Counted from the stretch's first letter, positions 32,525-42,621 are shown. The stretch: DNA of 54,870 nucleotides from SIG454 sp045646365 (GCA_045646365.1 JAZRKP010000066.1:1-54870), one strand, 5' to 3'. Numbers and translations: made by a program. Notes: a model not told the origin generated them from the letters alone.

Positions 32525-33751
32525 ATGAATAACTGTATTTATGCAATTAAAGAGCATTTGAAAATACTGATTAAATGGCTTGCTGTTGCCTCGTTTGTTG
32601 GCGTATTGGGTGGAATTGTCGGAAGTGCATTCCATTTCAGCGTTGATTATGTTACAGAGCTGAGAGGTCATAATGCGTGGCTTGTATTTTTGCTTCCCGT
32701 TGGCGGTGTTGTAATAAGCGGTTTATATGACATATTCAAATCAAAGGGAAAACTCGATACCGACCGTGTTATACAATCAGTCAGCGACGGAGAAAAAGTC
32801 CCTCTGGTAATGGCACCGTTAATCTTTTTAACAACAGTTATAACCCACCTTCTCGGCGGTTCGGCAGGGAGAGAGGGTGCGGCACTCCAACTGGGCGGAA
32901 GTGTCGGATATAATATCGGAAAATTATTCAGACTTAGTAAACAGGATATCCGCATAATCGTAATGAGCGGAATGAGCGGAGTTTTCTCAGCTCTGTTTGG
33001 AACACCTATTGCAGCAGCGTTTTTTGCTCTTGAGGTATCCACTGTTGGAATATTTCATTATGCAGGGCTTGTTCCTTGCCTTATTTCATCTGTTATGGCG
33101 TATATTATAGCGAATTTGTTCGGTATTAAGCCAGTGTGCTTTGATGGGGTTGTGATTGACGCTGTTACAATACCGCTGCTTGGAAAGGTTATAATTCTTG
33201 CAATTTTGTGTGCATTGGTAAGTATTGCATTTTGTTTTATAATTGGTAAGTTTGAACATTTGGGCAAGAAAATTTTTCCAAACAGATATATAAGAGGATT
33301 TGTCGGCGGTGGAATAATCGTATTACTCACATTGGCTGTGGGGACATATGATTATAACGGCGCAGGAATGGATGTTATTTCAAAGGCGATAGGCGGAGAG
33401 GCTGCTTACGAGGCATTTATCCTTAAAATGGTTTTCACTGCCGTAACGATTGCGGCGGGATTTAAAGGCGGAGAAATAGTTCCGACATTTTTCATAGGCT
33501 CAACATTTGGTTGTGTTATGGGAACATTTTTGGGGATGGATGCAGGATTTTCAGCGGCGTTGGGATTTGTCGCATTGTTTTGCGGTATGGTTAACTGCCC
33601 CGTCGCTTCGGTGCTCCTTGCGGTTGAAATTTTTGGTGCAAAAGGACTGCCGTTGTTCGCATTAGTCTGCGGAATAAGTTATATGATGTCAGGCCGATTC
33701 AGCCTATATAAAAGTCAGAATATTGCATTTTCAAAATTATATGAAGAATAA
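32525..33751 (+). CDS. ClC-family anion transporter, possibly of the fluoride (CLC-F) type
   Basis: A 408-residue membrane protein of the ClC fold. Residues 111-126 read GGSAGREGAALQLGGS: the proton-gating Glu117 in GREG is kept, but the usual Ser filter motif GSGIP and the Pro of GxEGP are absent. That pattern is what I recall for CLC-F fluoride/proton antiporters, so fluoride export is a real possibility, but ordinary chloride transport is not excluded. ATG at 32525 follows CGGAGG; an ATG at 32495 has no ribosome site. No fluoride riboswitch was recognised upstream. Confidence 0.75.
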   Translation: MNNCIYAIKEHLKILIKWLAVASFVGVLGGIVGSAFHFSVDYVTELRGHNAWLVFLLPVGGVVISGLYDIFKSKGKLDTDRVIQSVSDGEKVPLVMAPLIFLTTVITHLLGGSAGREGAALQLGGSVGYNIGKLFRLSKQDIRIIVMSGMSGVFSALFGTPIAAAFFALEVSTVGIFHYAGLVPCLISSVMAYIIANLFGIKPVCFDGVVIDAVTIPLLGKVIILAILCALVSIAFCFIIGKFEHLGKKIFPNRYIRGFVGGGIIVLLTLAVGTYDYNGAGMDVISKAIGGEAAYEAFILKMVFTAVTIAAGFKGGEIVPTFFIGSTFGCVMGTFLGMDAGFSAALGFVALFCGMVNCPVASVLLAVEIFGAKGLPLFALVCGISYMMSGRFSLYKSQNIAFSKLYEE

Positions 33752-33777
33752 AAAAACCACCCTCGGGTGGTTTTTAT
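33751..33777. terminator. Bidirectional terminator between ClC and mrp genes
   Basis: AAAAAACCACC (33751-33761), loop CTCG, GGTGGTTTTT (33766-33775). T-runs on both strands. Confidence 0.87.
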
Positions 33778-34598
33778 TAGATATTAAGAATAGATTCTAT
33801 TGCTGGATTTATTGGATTGTTTTCTATGCTTTCAATGTCACCTTTATCGCAGAGAGATGCAATTTTTGCATCAAAAGGAATTTGAGCAAGAAGAGGAAGA
33901 TTGAACTTTTCAGCAACCTCGTTTGTCTTGCTTTCACCGAAAATTCTTATCTCTTTACCACAATCAGGACAGTTAACCCAACTCATATTTTCAACAATAC
34001 CGATAATCGGAATATTCATCATATTAGCCATATTAACGGCTTTTTCAACAATCATCGAAACAAGTTCCTGAGGAGATGTTACGATAACAATTCCGTCGAC
34101 GGGAATTGACTGAAAAACTGTAAGAGGAACATCGCCCGTGCCGGGAGGCATATCAACAAACATATAGTCAACATTTTCCCAAACAACATCAGTCCAGAAC
34201 TGCTTAACAGTTCCGCCGATAACAGGACCTCTCCAAATAACGGGGGCAGTGTCGTCCTCTAAAAGGAGATTGATTGACATAACATCAATACCACCCTTAC
34301 TCTTAACAGGAAGAATTCCTACTTCACTTCCCATAGCTTTCTCAGTTATACCGAAAATTTTAGGGATTGACGGGCCTGTTATATCTGCATCAAGGATAGC
34401 TGTGTTTTTACCTGATTTTGACATAGCTGTTGCAAGAAGAGAAGTAACAAGAGATTTACCAACCCCGCCTTTTCCTGATACAACACCAATAACTTTTTTG
34501 ATACTGCTCATTGCGTTTGGTGCTTCAAGAAAGCTTTTTGGGTCTCTCTCACTGCACTTTTCACTGCAACTTGAACAATCGTGTGTGCATTCGCTCAT
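33777..34598 (-). CDS. mrp: Mrp/NBP35-family ATP-binding iron-sulfur carrier
   Basis: A 273-residue P-loop ATPase that carries and delivers Fe-S clusters. The deviant Walker A is SGKGGVGKS (residues 41-49), followed by DADITGPSIP and PPGTGDVPL; the C-x2-C cluster site is CPDC. The N-terminus has an extra four-Cys cluster, C4, C8, C11 and C15, giving an NBP35-like form. It is shorter than Mrp proteins with an N-terminal MIP18 domain. Function in Fe-S assembly is from the family. Confidence 0.92.
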   Translation of the reverse strand: MSECTHDCSSCSEKCSERDPKSFLEAPNAMSSIKKVIGVVSGKGGVGKSLVTSLLATAMSKSGKNTAILDADITGPSIPKIFGITEKAMGSEVGILPVKSKGGIDVMSINLLLEDDTAPVIWRGPVIGGTVKQFWTDVVWENVDYMFVDMPPGTGDVPLTVFQSIPVDGIVIVTSPQELVSMIVEKAVNMANMMNIPIIGIVENMSWVNCPDCGKEIRIFGESKTNEVAEKFNLPLLAQIPFDAKIASLCDKGDIESIENNPINPAIESILNI

Positions 34599-34647
34599 TA
34601 TATATTAAACCTCTTTTCATTTAAAATTCTTATAAATTATAACACTT

Positions 34648-35550
34648 TTATTTGATTAAGTCAACACCGCTCAGGTCAAAATCCGGAACAAATATTTGGT
34701 CAGCACTTTCTTTATCCTGAATAAAGGCGTTGTCATATCCCAAATCAAGAGCGTAATTTAAAACCGAGTTATATTCAAAGGATGTAATTTTTCTGTTAAG
34801 GCCGGGGAATTTCAGTATTTTCTCGGGCGGAAAATATTGAGACATAAGGCTCAGAATAAAATCATTTGTTTCAAAATTTTCTTTTAATAAATCCAGAATT
34901 TTCATACTGTCTTTTCTGCCATTGGGAAGAACGAGGTGCCTTACAATAACTCCTTTTTTCATAAGTCCGTTTTCGGTAACCGGAGCTCCCTTAGTTTCTA
35001 TCATTTTTTTCAATGATGCCAGAGCAAATTCGGCATAATTCTCTGCTGATGAATAATTTTTCGCAAGAGATTTATCATAGTATTTAAAATCTGTCAGGTA
35101 AATATCTATATAGTCAGAAAGAGAAGAGATAATTTCAGGTTTTTCGTAGCCACCGCAATTATAAACAACGGGAATAGTTAACTTATCCCTGACCATATCT
35201 AAAGCCTTTATTATAAAAGGGACATATGGCGTTGGAGTAACAAGATTTATGTTATGAGCACCTTTAGTTTGAAGTTCTAAAAATATTTCAGCCAAACGGC
35301 TAACGGAAATTTCCTTGCCAAATCCATCGGAGCTGATTTTTTTATTCTGGCAAAAAACACATAAAAGATTGCAATGACTAAAAAACACAGTTCCGCTTCC
35401 GTTTGTTCCGCTTATCACAGGTTCTTCCCAGAAATGAAGCCCTGCTCTGGCGATTTTTGTCGTGTTTCCTGCTCTGCAGAACCCAAGGTGATTAACACGG
35501 TTTACACCGCAATTCCTCGGACATAAAGTACAGTTGTTTATTTCTGACAT
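34648..35550 (-). CDS. Radical SAM protein, PflA-like
   Basis: A 300-residue radical SAM enzyme. C60-x3-C64-x2-C67 (CNLLCVFC) binds the SAM [4Fe-4S] cluster. An N-terminal Cys set (C7, C10, C14, C25) may bind a second cluster. The rest resembles the uncharacterised PflA-like family (LHFWEEPVISG, TPYVPFI, VVYNCGGYE). It is often annotated as pyruvate formate-lyase activating but the partner is unknown, and no glycyl radical enzyme lies nearby. A possible promoter on this strand is TTGTTT/TAATAT with 17 bp. Confidence 0.8.
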   Translation of the reverse strand: MSEINNCTLCPRNCGVNRVNHLGFCRAGNTTKIARAGLHFWEEPVISGTNGSGTVFFSHCNLLCVFCQNKKISSDGFGKEISVSRLAEIFLELQTKGAHNINLVTPTPYVPFIIKALDMVRDKLTIPVVYNCGGYEKPEIISSLSDYIDIYLTDFKYYDKSLAKNYSSAENYAEFALASLKKMIETKGAPVTENGLMKKGVIVRHLVLPNGRKDSMKILDLLKENFETNDFILSLMSQYFPPEKILKFPGLNRKITSFEYNSVLNYALDLGYDNAFIQDKESADQIFVPDFDLSGVDLIK

Positions 35551-35623
35551 AATTTATTTCACCTGCCTGAACATAATATTACCACAGAATATGCCTTAAA
35601 ACAAGGCTTAAACAAAATTTTCC

Positions 35624-35652
35624 TTGACATTGTGGCTAAAATTTGTCATAAT
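35624..35652 (+). promoter_or_regulatory. Promoter of the topoisomerase genes
   Basis: TTGACA (35624-35629), 17-bp spacer, CATAAT (35647-35652), extended TGT. Start is about 30 bases before the ATG at 35689. Confidence 0.78.
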
Positions 35653-35688
35653 ATACTATATATAGTGTTTAATGGGGGTATTGTCTTA

Positions 35689-37671
35689 ATGTGTGCTAAA
35701 GAGAGTTACGGAAACGACAGTATTGAGATGCTTAAAGGTGCCGATAAGGTGAGAAAGCGTCCTGCTGTTATCTTTGGTTCTGATGGAATTGAAGGGTGTC
35801 AGCACTCGATGTTTGAAATTCTGTCTAATTCTATTGACGAAGCAAGAGAGGGATACGGCAACTTAATTAAAGTTACAAGATATATAGATAAGTCAATCGA
35901 GGTTGAGGATTACGGTCGAGGAATCCCCGTTGACTATAACAGCCGTGAAGAAAGATATAACTGGGAACTTGTATTCTGCGAAATGTATGCAGGAGGAAAA
36001 TATAAGAATAATTCAGGCAGTAACTATGAATACAGTCTTGGTTTAAACGGACTTGGCAGTTGTGCGACACAGTTCAGCTCTGAGTTTATGGATGTTGAAG
36101 TTCTTCGTGACGGACAGAAATACACCCTTCATTTTGAGAAAGGTAATAATATCGGCGGATTGGAAAAGGTTGCATTCCGCCATCGTCATACAGGCTCGAA
36201 AATTCATTGGAAGCCTGACCTTGAAGTTTTTACAGATATTGATATTCCCCTTGAATTTTATCAGGAAACAATAAAGAAACAAGCGGTTGTAAACTCAGGT
36301 GTTAAGTTTATATTAAGAAACGAAATCGGAAAAGGTCAGTTTGAAGAGTTTGAATATTTTTACGAAAACGGTATAACTGATTATGTAAAGGAACTTTGTG
36401 ACGGAAAAGAAAAGACTGCTATTCATTATATTGATGCGGAAAGAAAAGGTAAGGACCGTGAAGATAAGGAAGAATATAAGGTTAAAATGAGTTTTGCCTT
36501 TTGTATGAATAATGAGGTTAATGTTTTAGAATATTACCATAACTCAAGTTTTCTTGAATACGGCGGTTCTCCTGATAAGGCGGTTAAGAGTGCATTTGTT
36601 TCTGCAATAGATAAATATATTAAGAATAATAACAAATACAAAAAGAATGAGCCTAAAATCACCTTTGCGGATGTAGCTGATAGCCTGGTTCTGGTCAGCA
36701 ACTCATTCTCAACAGTGACAAGCTATGAAAATCAGACGAAAAAAGCAATTACCAATAAATTTATTCAGGAGGCAATGACTGAATTTTTAAAAGAGCAGCT
36801 TGATGTGTACTTTATCGAGAATAAAGCGGATGCAGAAAAGTTCTCGGAGCAGGTGCTTGTCAATAAAAGAAGCCGTGAATCAGCAGAGCGAACAAGAATA
36901 GATGTTAAGAAAAAGCTTGGCGGAACAATGGATGCAATGACAAGAGTAAAGAAATTTGTCGATTGCAGAACTAAGGATGTAAGCAGAAGAGAGGTTTATA
37001 TTGTGGAGGGTGACTCGGCTCTTGGTGCTTGTAAGCTTGGCAGAGACAGTGAATTTCAGGCAATTATTCCAATCAGAGGTAAAATCCTTAACTGTCTGAA
37101 AGCGGATTACAATAAAATATTTGCAAGTGAGATAATTGTTGATTTGCTTAAGGTTTTGGGATGCGGTGTTGAAATAAAAAGTAAACATAATAAGGACTTG
37201 AATTCCTTTGATTTAAGCAATCTCAGATGGAATAAGGTTATAATCTGTACTGATGCCGATGTTGACGGATTTCAAATTCGAACCCTTGTTTTGACTATGA
37301 TATATCGTCTTGCACCGACTCTTATAGAAAAAGGGTATGTCTATATTGCAGAATCTCCCCTTTATGAGATAACGGCAAAGGATAAAACATATTTTGCATA
37401 TGACGAAAAGGAAAAAACGGATATTTTAAATAAGCTTGAAGGAAAGAAATATACAATTCAGCGAAGCAAAGGACTTGGTGAAAACCAGCCTGAAATGATG
37501 TGGGAAACAACAATGAATCCCGAAACGCGCCGTCTTATAAAGGTTATGCCTGATGATATGGAGAGAACACAGGAAGTGTTTGAACTTCTCCTTGGCGATA
37601 ACCTTGCGGGACGAAAAGAGCATATTGCCGAACACGGACACGAATATATAGATATGCTTGATGTTATGTAG
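35689..37671 (+). CDS. parE: Type IIA topoisomerase subunit B (ParE/GyrB-like)
   Basis: A 660-residue ATPase subunit. Bergerat fold motifs: MFEILSNSIDEA (Asn), GRGIPVD and GLNGLG. TOPRIM: EGDSALGACKLGRD (canonical EGDSAGGSAKQGRD) and DADVDGFQIR. C-terminal end carries the conserved MxPETRRL (here MNPETRRLIKV). With the next gene it forms a topoisomerase IV-like enzyme, decatenating or relaxing DNA. The motifs are divergent from Bacillus ParE, so ParE versus a second gyrase is not settled. ATG 35689 is chosen over the upstream frame because GGGGG lies before it and the conserved N-terminus starts there. Confidence 0.88.
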   Translation: MCAKESYGNDSIEMLKGADKVRKRPAVIFGSDGIEGCQHSMFEILSNSIDEAREGYGNLIKVTRYIDKSIEVEDYGRGIPVDYNSREERYNWELVFCEMYAGGKYKNNSGSNYEYSLGLNGLGSCATQFSSEFMDVEVLRDGQKYTLHFEKGNNIGGLEKVAFRHRHTGSKIHWKPDLEVFTDIDIPLEFYQETIKKQAVVNSGVKFILRNEIGKGQFEEFEYFYENGITDYVKELCDGKEKTAIHYIDAERKGKDREDKEEYKVKMSFAFCMNNEVNVLEYYHNSSFLEYGGSPDKAVKSAFVSAIDKYIKNNNKYKKNEPKITFADVADSLVLVSNSFSTVTSYENQTKKAITNKFIQEAMTEFLKEQLDVYFIENKADAEKFSEQVLVNKRSRESAERTRIDVKKKLGGTMDAMTRVKKFVDCRTKDVSRREVYIVEGDSALGACKLGRDSEFQAIIPIRGKILNCLKADYNKIFASEIIVDLLKVLGCGVEIKSKHNKDLNSFDLSNLRWNKVIICTDADVDGFQIRTLVLTMIYRLAPTLIEKGYVYIAESPLYEITAKDKTYFAYDEKEKTDILNKLEGKKYTIQRSKGLGENQPEMMWETTMNPETRRLIKVMPDDMERTQEVFELLLGDNLAGRKEHIAEHGHEYIDMLDVM

Positions 37672-37698
37672 AAAACAACAGAAAGGATTTGTTTATAA

Positions 37699-39924
37699 AT
37701 GGCAAAAGCGAAAAAGGGGAAGGAAGAAGCAAAGATAATCAAAATTGCTCCTGCGAGAGAACAGCAGATTATCGAAACTCTGGAAACAAACTATATGCCA
37801 TACGCGATGAGCGTTATCGTTTCCCGTGCTATTCCCGAAATTGACGGGTTTAAGCCGTCACACAGAAAATTGCTTTATACAATGTATAAAATGGGACTTT
37901 TGACAGGTAGACTGACAAAATCGGCTAATGTTGTTGGAACAACAATGAAGCTTAATCCTCATGGCGATATGGCGATATATGAAACAATGGTCAGACTGAC
38001 GGAAGGTCATCAGGCACTTTTGCATCCGTTTGTTGAATCAAAGGGTAACTTCGGTCGTCAGTATTCAAGAGATATGGCATTTGCCGCATCAAGATACACA
38101 GAGGTTAAGCTTTCGGGAGTCTGTAACGAAATTTTCCGTGATATTGATAAAAATACTATTGATATGGTTGATAACTATGACGGAAGCCTGAAAGAGCCAA
38201 CACTCCTACCTACATCATTCCCAAATGTTTTGGTTAACCCGAATCAGGGTATTGCAGTTGGTATGGCGTCAAATATTTGCAGTTTTAATTTAAGTGAAAT
38301 ATGTGATGCTGCCATTGCGGTTATGAAGGATGCGGATACGGATTTGACTGAAATCCTCAAAGCACCTGATTTTTCAACTGGTGGAGATGTTGTGTATAAC
38401 CGAGAACAAATGTCTGAGATTTATAAAACGGGCAGAGGAAGTTTTAAAATCCGAGGCAGATATACTTATGATAAATCAAGCAACTGTATTGATATAACAG
38501 AAATTCCGTATACAACAACGGTTGAGGCTATTATTGAAAAAATAATTGAGCTTTTGAAAGCGGGTAAACTTAAAGAGGTTTCGGATATTCGTGATGAAAC
38601 GGATAAAATGGGTCTTAAGATTACAATTGACCTCAAAAAAGGAACTGACCCTGAAAAGCTTATGGCAAAAATTTATAAGATGACTCCGCTTCAGGACAGC
38701 TTTGGCTGTAACTTCAATATTCTTGTTGAAGGCTCACCAATGGTGTTGGGGGTCAATGATATTCTTTGTGAATGGCTGAGGTTCAGAAAGAATTGTATTA
38801 AACGCTCCCTTAAATTTGATATTGATAAAAAGAGTGATAAACTTCATCTTTTAAGAGGTCTTGAAAAAATCCTTCTTGATATTGATAAGGCTGTTAAAAT
38901 TGTTCGGGAAACCGAAGAAGATGAAATGGTTGTACCAAACCTTATGAAAGGGTTTAAGATTGATGAAATTCAGGCTGAATATGTGGCTGAAATTAAACTC
39001 AGAAATCTTAATAAAGAGTACATTTTAAAAAGAACTCAGGAAATTGAAAATCTTGAAAAGGAAATTGCGGAGCTTAACGAAATACTTGGAAGTAACGCAA
39101 AAATTGAAAAGCTGATTGCAAAACAGCTTAAAGAGATTGCGAAAAAATTTGGTAAGGAAAGAATGACAGGAATAATCAACGAGGAAGATACTCAAGAGGT
39201 TGAGGTTCAGGAGGAAGTTCCCGATTATCCCGTTAAACTTTTCAGAACAAGAGAGAATTATCTCAAGAAAATATCTCTTGTATCTCTCAGAACAAGCGGT
39301 GAACATAAGCTTAAAGAGGATGATGAAATCATTCAGGAAATAGAATGCAGTAACAGAGCGGAGGTTATATTCTTCTCAAGCAGTGGTGAAGCATATAAGA
39401 TTAAAGTAAATGATATCCCTGATACTAAAGCGAGCCTGCTTGGTGACTTTATCCCTAACCTTCTCGGAATGGGAAGCGGAGAGACAACTCTCGGTATGAC
39501 CGCAACAGAAGATTTTGCAGGGTGGATTCTTTTTGCCTTTGAAAATGGAAAGATTGCTAAAATTCCGCTTAAAGCCTATGAAACAAAGCAGAACAGAAAG
39601 AAACTTTCCAATGCGTTTTCGGATAAATCCCCTGTTGTTAAAATTCATCATATCCTTGAAGAGTGCGATATGGTGATTATGAGCAGTATAGGGAAAGCTC
39701 TTGTATTTAATACATCAGCTATTCCTGAAAAAACAACAAAGAACTCACAGGGCGTTGCAGTAATGACACCTAAAAAGGGAAGTGTCGTTTCAGAACTTCT
39801 TCTGCTTTCCGAAGCGGGAATTAAAAATGTAAGCTATTACAGAACTAAAAATATTCCTGCCAAAGGCTCTTTTTTGAAGGAAGAGGATACGGGATTTGAA
39901 CAAATGTCACTTCTTGACCAGTAG
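37699..39924 (+). CDS. parC: Type IIA topoisomerase subunit A (ParC/GyrA-like)
   Basis: A 741-residue cleavage subunit. The winged-helix domain has SRAIPEIDGFKPSHRKLLY; the catalytic Tyr is Y133 in AASRYTE. The region that binds quinolones reads NPHGDMAIYE (residues 86-95), with Met91 where Ser is usual. After ~490 a coiled-coil gate and a shortened C-terminal propeller (~510-741) follow. GAAAGGA precedes the start, 27 bases after the B subunit gene. The same operon as subunit B. Confidence 0.88.
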   Translation: MAKAKKGKEEAKIIKIAPAREQQIIETLETNYMPYAMSVIVSRAIPEIDGFKPSHRKLLYTMYKMGLLTGRLTKSANVVGTTMKLNPHGDMAIYETMVRLTEGHQALLHPFVESKGNFGRQYSRDMAFAASRYTEVKLSGVCNEIFRDIDKNTIDMVDNYDGSLKEPTLLPTSFPNVLVNPNQGIAVGMASNICSFNLSEICDAAIAVMKDADTDLTEILKAPDFSTGGDVVYNREQMSEIYKTGRGSFKIRGRYTYDKSSNCIDITEIPYTTTVEAIIEKIIELLKAGKLKEVSDIRDETDKMGLKITIDLKKGTDPEKLMAKIYKMTPLQDSFGCNFNILVEGSPMVLGVNDILCEWLRFRKNCIKRSLKFDIDKKSDKLHLLRGLEKILLDIDKAVKIVRETEEDEMVVPNLMKGFKIDEIQAEYVAEIKLRNLNKEYILKRTQEIENLEKEIAELNEILGSNAKIEKLIAKQLKEIAKKFGKERMTGIINEEDTQEVEVQEEVPDYPVKLFRTRENYLKKISLVSLRTSGEHKLKEDDEIIQEIECSNRAEVIFFSSSGEAYKIKVNDIPDTKASLLGDFIPNLLGMGSGETTLGMTATEDFAGWILFAFENGKIAKIPLKAYETKQNRKKLSNAFSDKSPVVKIHHILEECDMVIMSSIGKALVFNTSAIPEKTTKNSQGVAVMTPKKGSVVSELLLLSEAGIKNVSYYRTKNIPAKGSFLKEEDTGFEQMSLLDQ

Positions 39925-39995
39925 ATAATGAAACAAAAAACGGACTTATGCATATTCTTAAATAAGAAGTTGGAATATTTAAGGTGGGTATATCC

Positions 39996-40607
39996 GTGAA
40001 GAAAAGAAGTTTTTTTACTTATGAGACAGGAATTGGTGTTATTGGCGGAATGACTATTGCACTTTTAATTGTGTTTTTCATCAGAATATTTTCGCCGATT
40101 TTGTGTAGCCTTGCTCAGGAAGAACTTCAAAGCAGATTTAATAAAATATGTAATGAAGCTGTGCTTGAATATTTTGATGATAAAAAGAATAGTGAATTAT
40201 TCGAGATTGAAAGACTTGAGAACGGTGAAATACAGGGCATTACAACGGATACAATAGGGATGAATCGCATAAAATCATCCCTTAATCTTAAAATACAAAA
40301 AGAACTTGATAAAATAGACGAAATTAAAGTTGAGGTTCCATCAGGTGGGTTTTTTGGTATTGGAGGGAGTATTAAAATCCCGGTCTACCTTTTAGGGACA
40401 ACAGTCCTTGAAACGGATTATGTGTCAAGTTTTGAATCGGTTGGGATAAATCAGACAAGAATAAGTGTTGAGGTATCCATAAGTCTTTCAGGCGAGCTTG
40501 TGGCTTTTGGACAAGAAAATGCCGTAACAGTAAAGACGACTGTGCCGGTGCTTATGACTGTTATCGTTGGAAAAGTACCGGGAACTTATGTTGAGGTAAA
40601 GAAATAG
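39996..40607 (+). CDS. yunB: Sporulation protein YunB
   Basis: A 203-residue protein with an N-terminal membrane anchor (~12-34, GIGVIGGMTIALLIVFFI) and an extracytoplasmic domain holding the YunB block IQKELDKIDEIKVEVPSGGFFGIGGS. YunB is a SigE-controlled mother-cell membrane protein needed for full spores in Bacillus. GTG at 39996 is preferred: AAGGTGG (39981-39987) lies 8 bases before it, while GTG 39984 overlaps that site. Close to parC upstream and ligA downstream. Confidence 0.88.
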   Translation: MKKRSFFTYETGIGVIGGMTIALLIVFFIRIFSPILCSLAQEELQSRFNKICNEAVLEYFDDKKNSELFEIERLENGEIQGITTDTIGMNRIKSSLNLKIQKELDKIDEIKVEVPSGGFFGIGGSIKIPVYLLGTTVLETDYVSSFESVGINQTRISVEVSISLSGELVAFGQENAVTVKTTVPVLMTVIVGKVPGTYVEVKK

Positions 40608-40620
40608 AGAGGGAGACAGA

Positions 40621-42603
40621 ATGATTAAACAAGAGATTGAAAAGCTGAGAAAAGAGCTTGAGGTGCATAATTATAACTATTATGTTATGGATAATCCGAC
40701 AATTCCGGACTCTGAATATGACGAAATGCTCCACAGACTCATAAAGCTTGAAGAGGAAAATCCCCAATATAAGGACGCAAACTCTCCGACGGTTCGTGTT
40801 GGAGGAGCTGTTCTTGATAAATTTGAACAGGTTGAACACACCGTTCAAATGCAGAGTCTTTCTGATGTTTTCTCTAAGGAAGAGCTTATCGAGTTTGATG
40901 AAAGGGTTAAAGCTTCTCTGGAAAACAGCAGCTATGAGTATGTCGTTGAAATGAAAATAGACGGATTGTCAGTTTCTCTCGAATATGAAAATGGTGTTTT
41001 TCAAAGGGGTTCAACAAGAGGCGACGGAAATGTTGGAGAAAATATAACTGAAAATCTTAAAACTGTTAAGTCAATTCCATTGAAACTGGAAAACGCCCCT
41101 GAACTGATTGAGGTCAGAGGCGAGGTTTATATGCCGAGAAAATCCTTTGAAAAATTGAACGATGAAAGAGAAATAAACGGCGAGACGCTTTTTGCCAATC
41201 CAAGAAATGCGGCGGCAGGTTCACTCCGTCAGCTTGACAGTACTGTATGTGCAAAAAGAAATCTTGATATATTTATATTTAACATTCAGCAGATTTCAGA
41301 GAACACTCTTTCAAACCACAGACAATCTCTCGACTATCTTGAAAAGCTTGGTTTTAAGGTTAGTCCCAGAAGAAATATATTTAAAAACATAGAAGATGTT
41401 TATGACGAAATTCTCAGAATAGGAGAGGAAAGAGAAAATCTTCCCTTTGATATTGACGGTGTTGTTGTTAAGGTCAACAGTTTCTCGCAAAGAGAAGTGC
41501 TTGGTTCAACAACTAAAGTTCCAAGATGGGCAGTTGCGTATAAATTCCCTGCCGAAATCAAAGAAACAGTTGTTGAGGATATTATTATCCAGGTGGGCAG
41601 AACGGGAGTTATTACTCCAAACGCAGTCTTTACTCCTGTAAAGGTGGCAGGCTCCACTGTCAGCCGTGCTACACTGCATAATGAGGATTATATAAAAGAA
41701 AAGGATATAAGAATAGGCGATACGGTTAAAATCAGAAAGGCGGGGGATATAATTCCCGAAGTTGTTGAGGTAGTCCTTGAAAAGAGAAAGGCTGATGCCA
41801 CTCCTTATGAAATGCCGTCTGTTTGTCCTGCCTGCGGTGAAAAGCTTGTAAGAGAAGACGGAGAAGCGGCAATTCGTTGTATAAGTGCGGAATGTCCTGC
41901 CCAGACCGCAAGACGAATTATCCATTTCGCGTCAAGAGATGCGATGGATATAGAAGGTCTTGGAACAGAGATTGTTGAACAGCTTATTGATAATAAGTTG
42001 ATTGGCGATGTGGCGGACCTTTTTACACTTAAATATGATGATGTTGTTGCATTGGAACGATTTGCGGATAAATCTGCAACCAATCTTATAGAGTCAATAA
42101 ACCGTGTTAAAAATAATAATCTTGATAAACTTTTGTTTGGGCTTGGCATACGCCATATTGGGAATAAAGCTGCGAAAAATCTTGCTAAGCAGTTCAAAAA
42201 TATGGATAACATTGTTTCAGCAACCGTTGAGGAAATTGCTGAAATTGAAGATTTTGGAATGATTATGGCTAAGAGTGTCAGAGAGTATTTTGATGAAGAG
42301 TCAAACAAAGAACTGATTTCAAGACTTAAAGAGTCGGGCCTTAAAATGGAATATGAAAGCGATGCAGTTTCCGAAATCTTTGCAGGAAAAACATTTGTCC
42401 TGACAGGAACACTCCCGACACTTAAACGAAATGATGCTCAAAAGATAATTGAGGAAAACGGCGGAAAAGTTTCAGGGAGCGTATCTAAGAAAACGGATTT
42501 CGTTGTTGCCGGCGAAGAGGCAGGTAGTAAACTTAAAAAAGCTCAGGATTTGGGTATAAAAATTATCTCAGAGGAAGAGTTTTTGTTAATGGTTGAGCAG
42601 TAA
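40621..42603 (+). CDS. ligA: NAD-dependent DNA ligase
   Basis: A 660-residue ligase sealing nicks with NAD+. The Ia domain is at 1-60 (YYVMDNPTIPDSEYD), the adenylated Lys112 is in MKIDG, the OB fold follows with VGRTGVITPNA, a four-Cys zinc finger (CPAC ... C-x5-C), helix-hairpin-helix repeats near 450-560, and a BRCT domain at the C-terminus (~585-660, FAGKTFVLTGTLP). Full length. No PcrA gene is adjacent. Confidence 0.97.
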   Translation: MIKQEIEKLRKELEVHNYNYYVMDNPTIPDSEYDEMLHRLIKLEEENPQYKDANSPTVRVGGAVLDKFEQVEHTVQMQSLSDVFSKEELIEFDERVKASLENSSYEYVVEMKIDGLSVSLEYENGVFQRGSTRGDGNVGENITENLKTVKSIPLKLENAPELIEVRGEVYMPRKSFEKLNDEREINGETLFANPRNAAAGSLRQLDSTVCAKRNLDIFIFNIQQISENTLSNHRQSLDYLEKLGFKVSPRRNIFKNIEDVYDEILRIGEERENLPFDIDGVVVKVNSFSQREVLGSTTKVPRWAVAYKFPAEIKETVVEDIIIQVGRTGVITPNAVFTPVKVAGSTVSRATLHNEDYIKEKDIRIGDTVKIRKAGDIIPEVVEVVLEKRKADATPYEMPSVCPACGEKLVREDGEAAIRCISAECPAQTARRIIHFASRDAMDIEGLGTEIVEQLIDNKLIGDVADLFTLKYDDVVALERFADKSATNLIESINRVKNNNLDKLLFGLGIRHIGNKAAKNLAKQFKNMDNIVSATVEEIAEIEDFGMIMAKSVREYFDEESNKELISRLKESGLKMEYESDAVSEIFAGKTFVLTGTLPTLKRNDAQKIIEENGGKVSGSVSKKTDFVVAGEEAGSKLKKAQDLGIKIISEEEFLLMVEQ

Positions 42604-42621
42604 ATTGGTATAATTTAAAGC

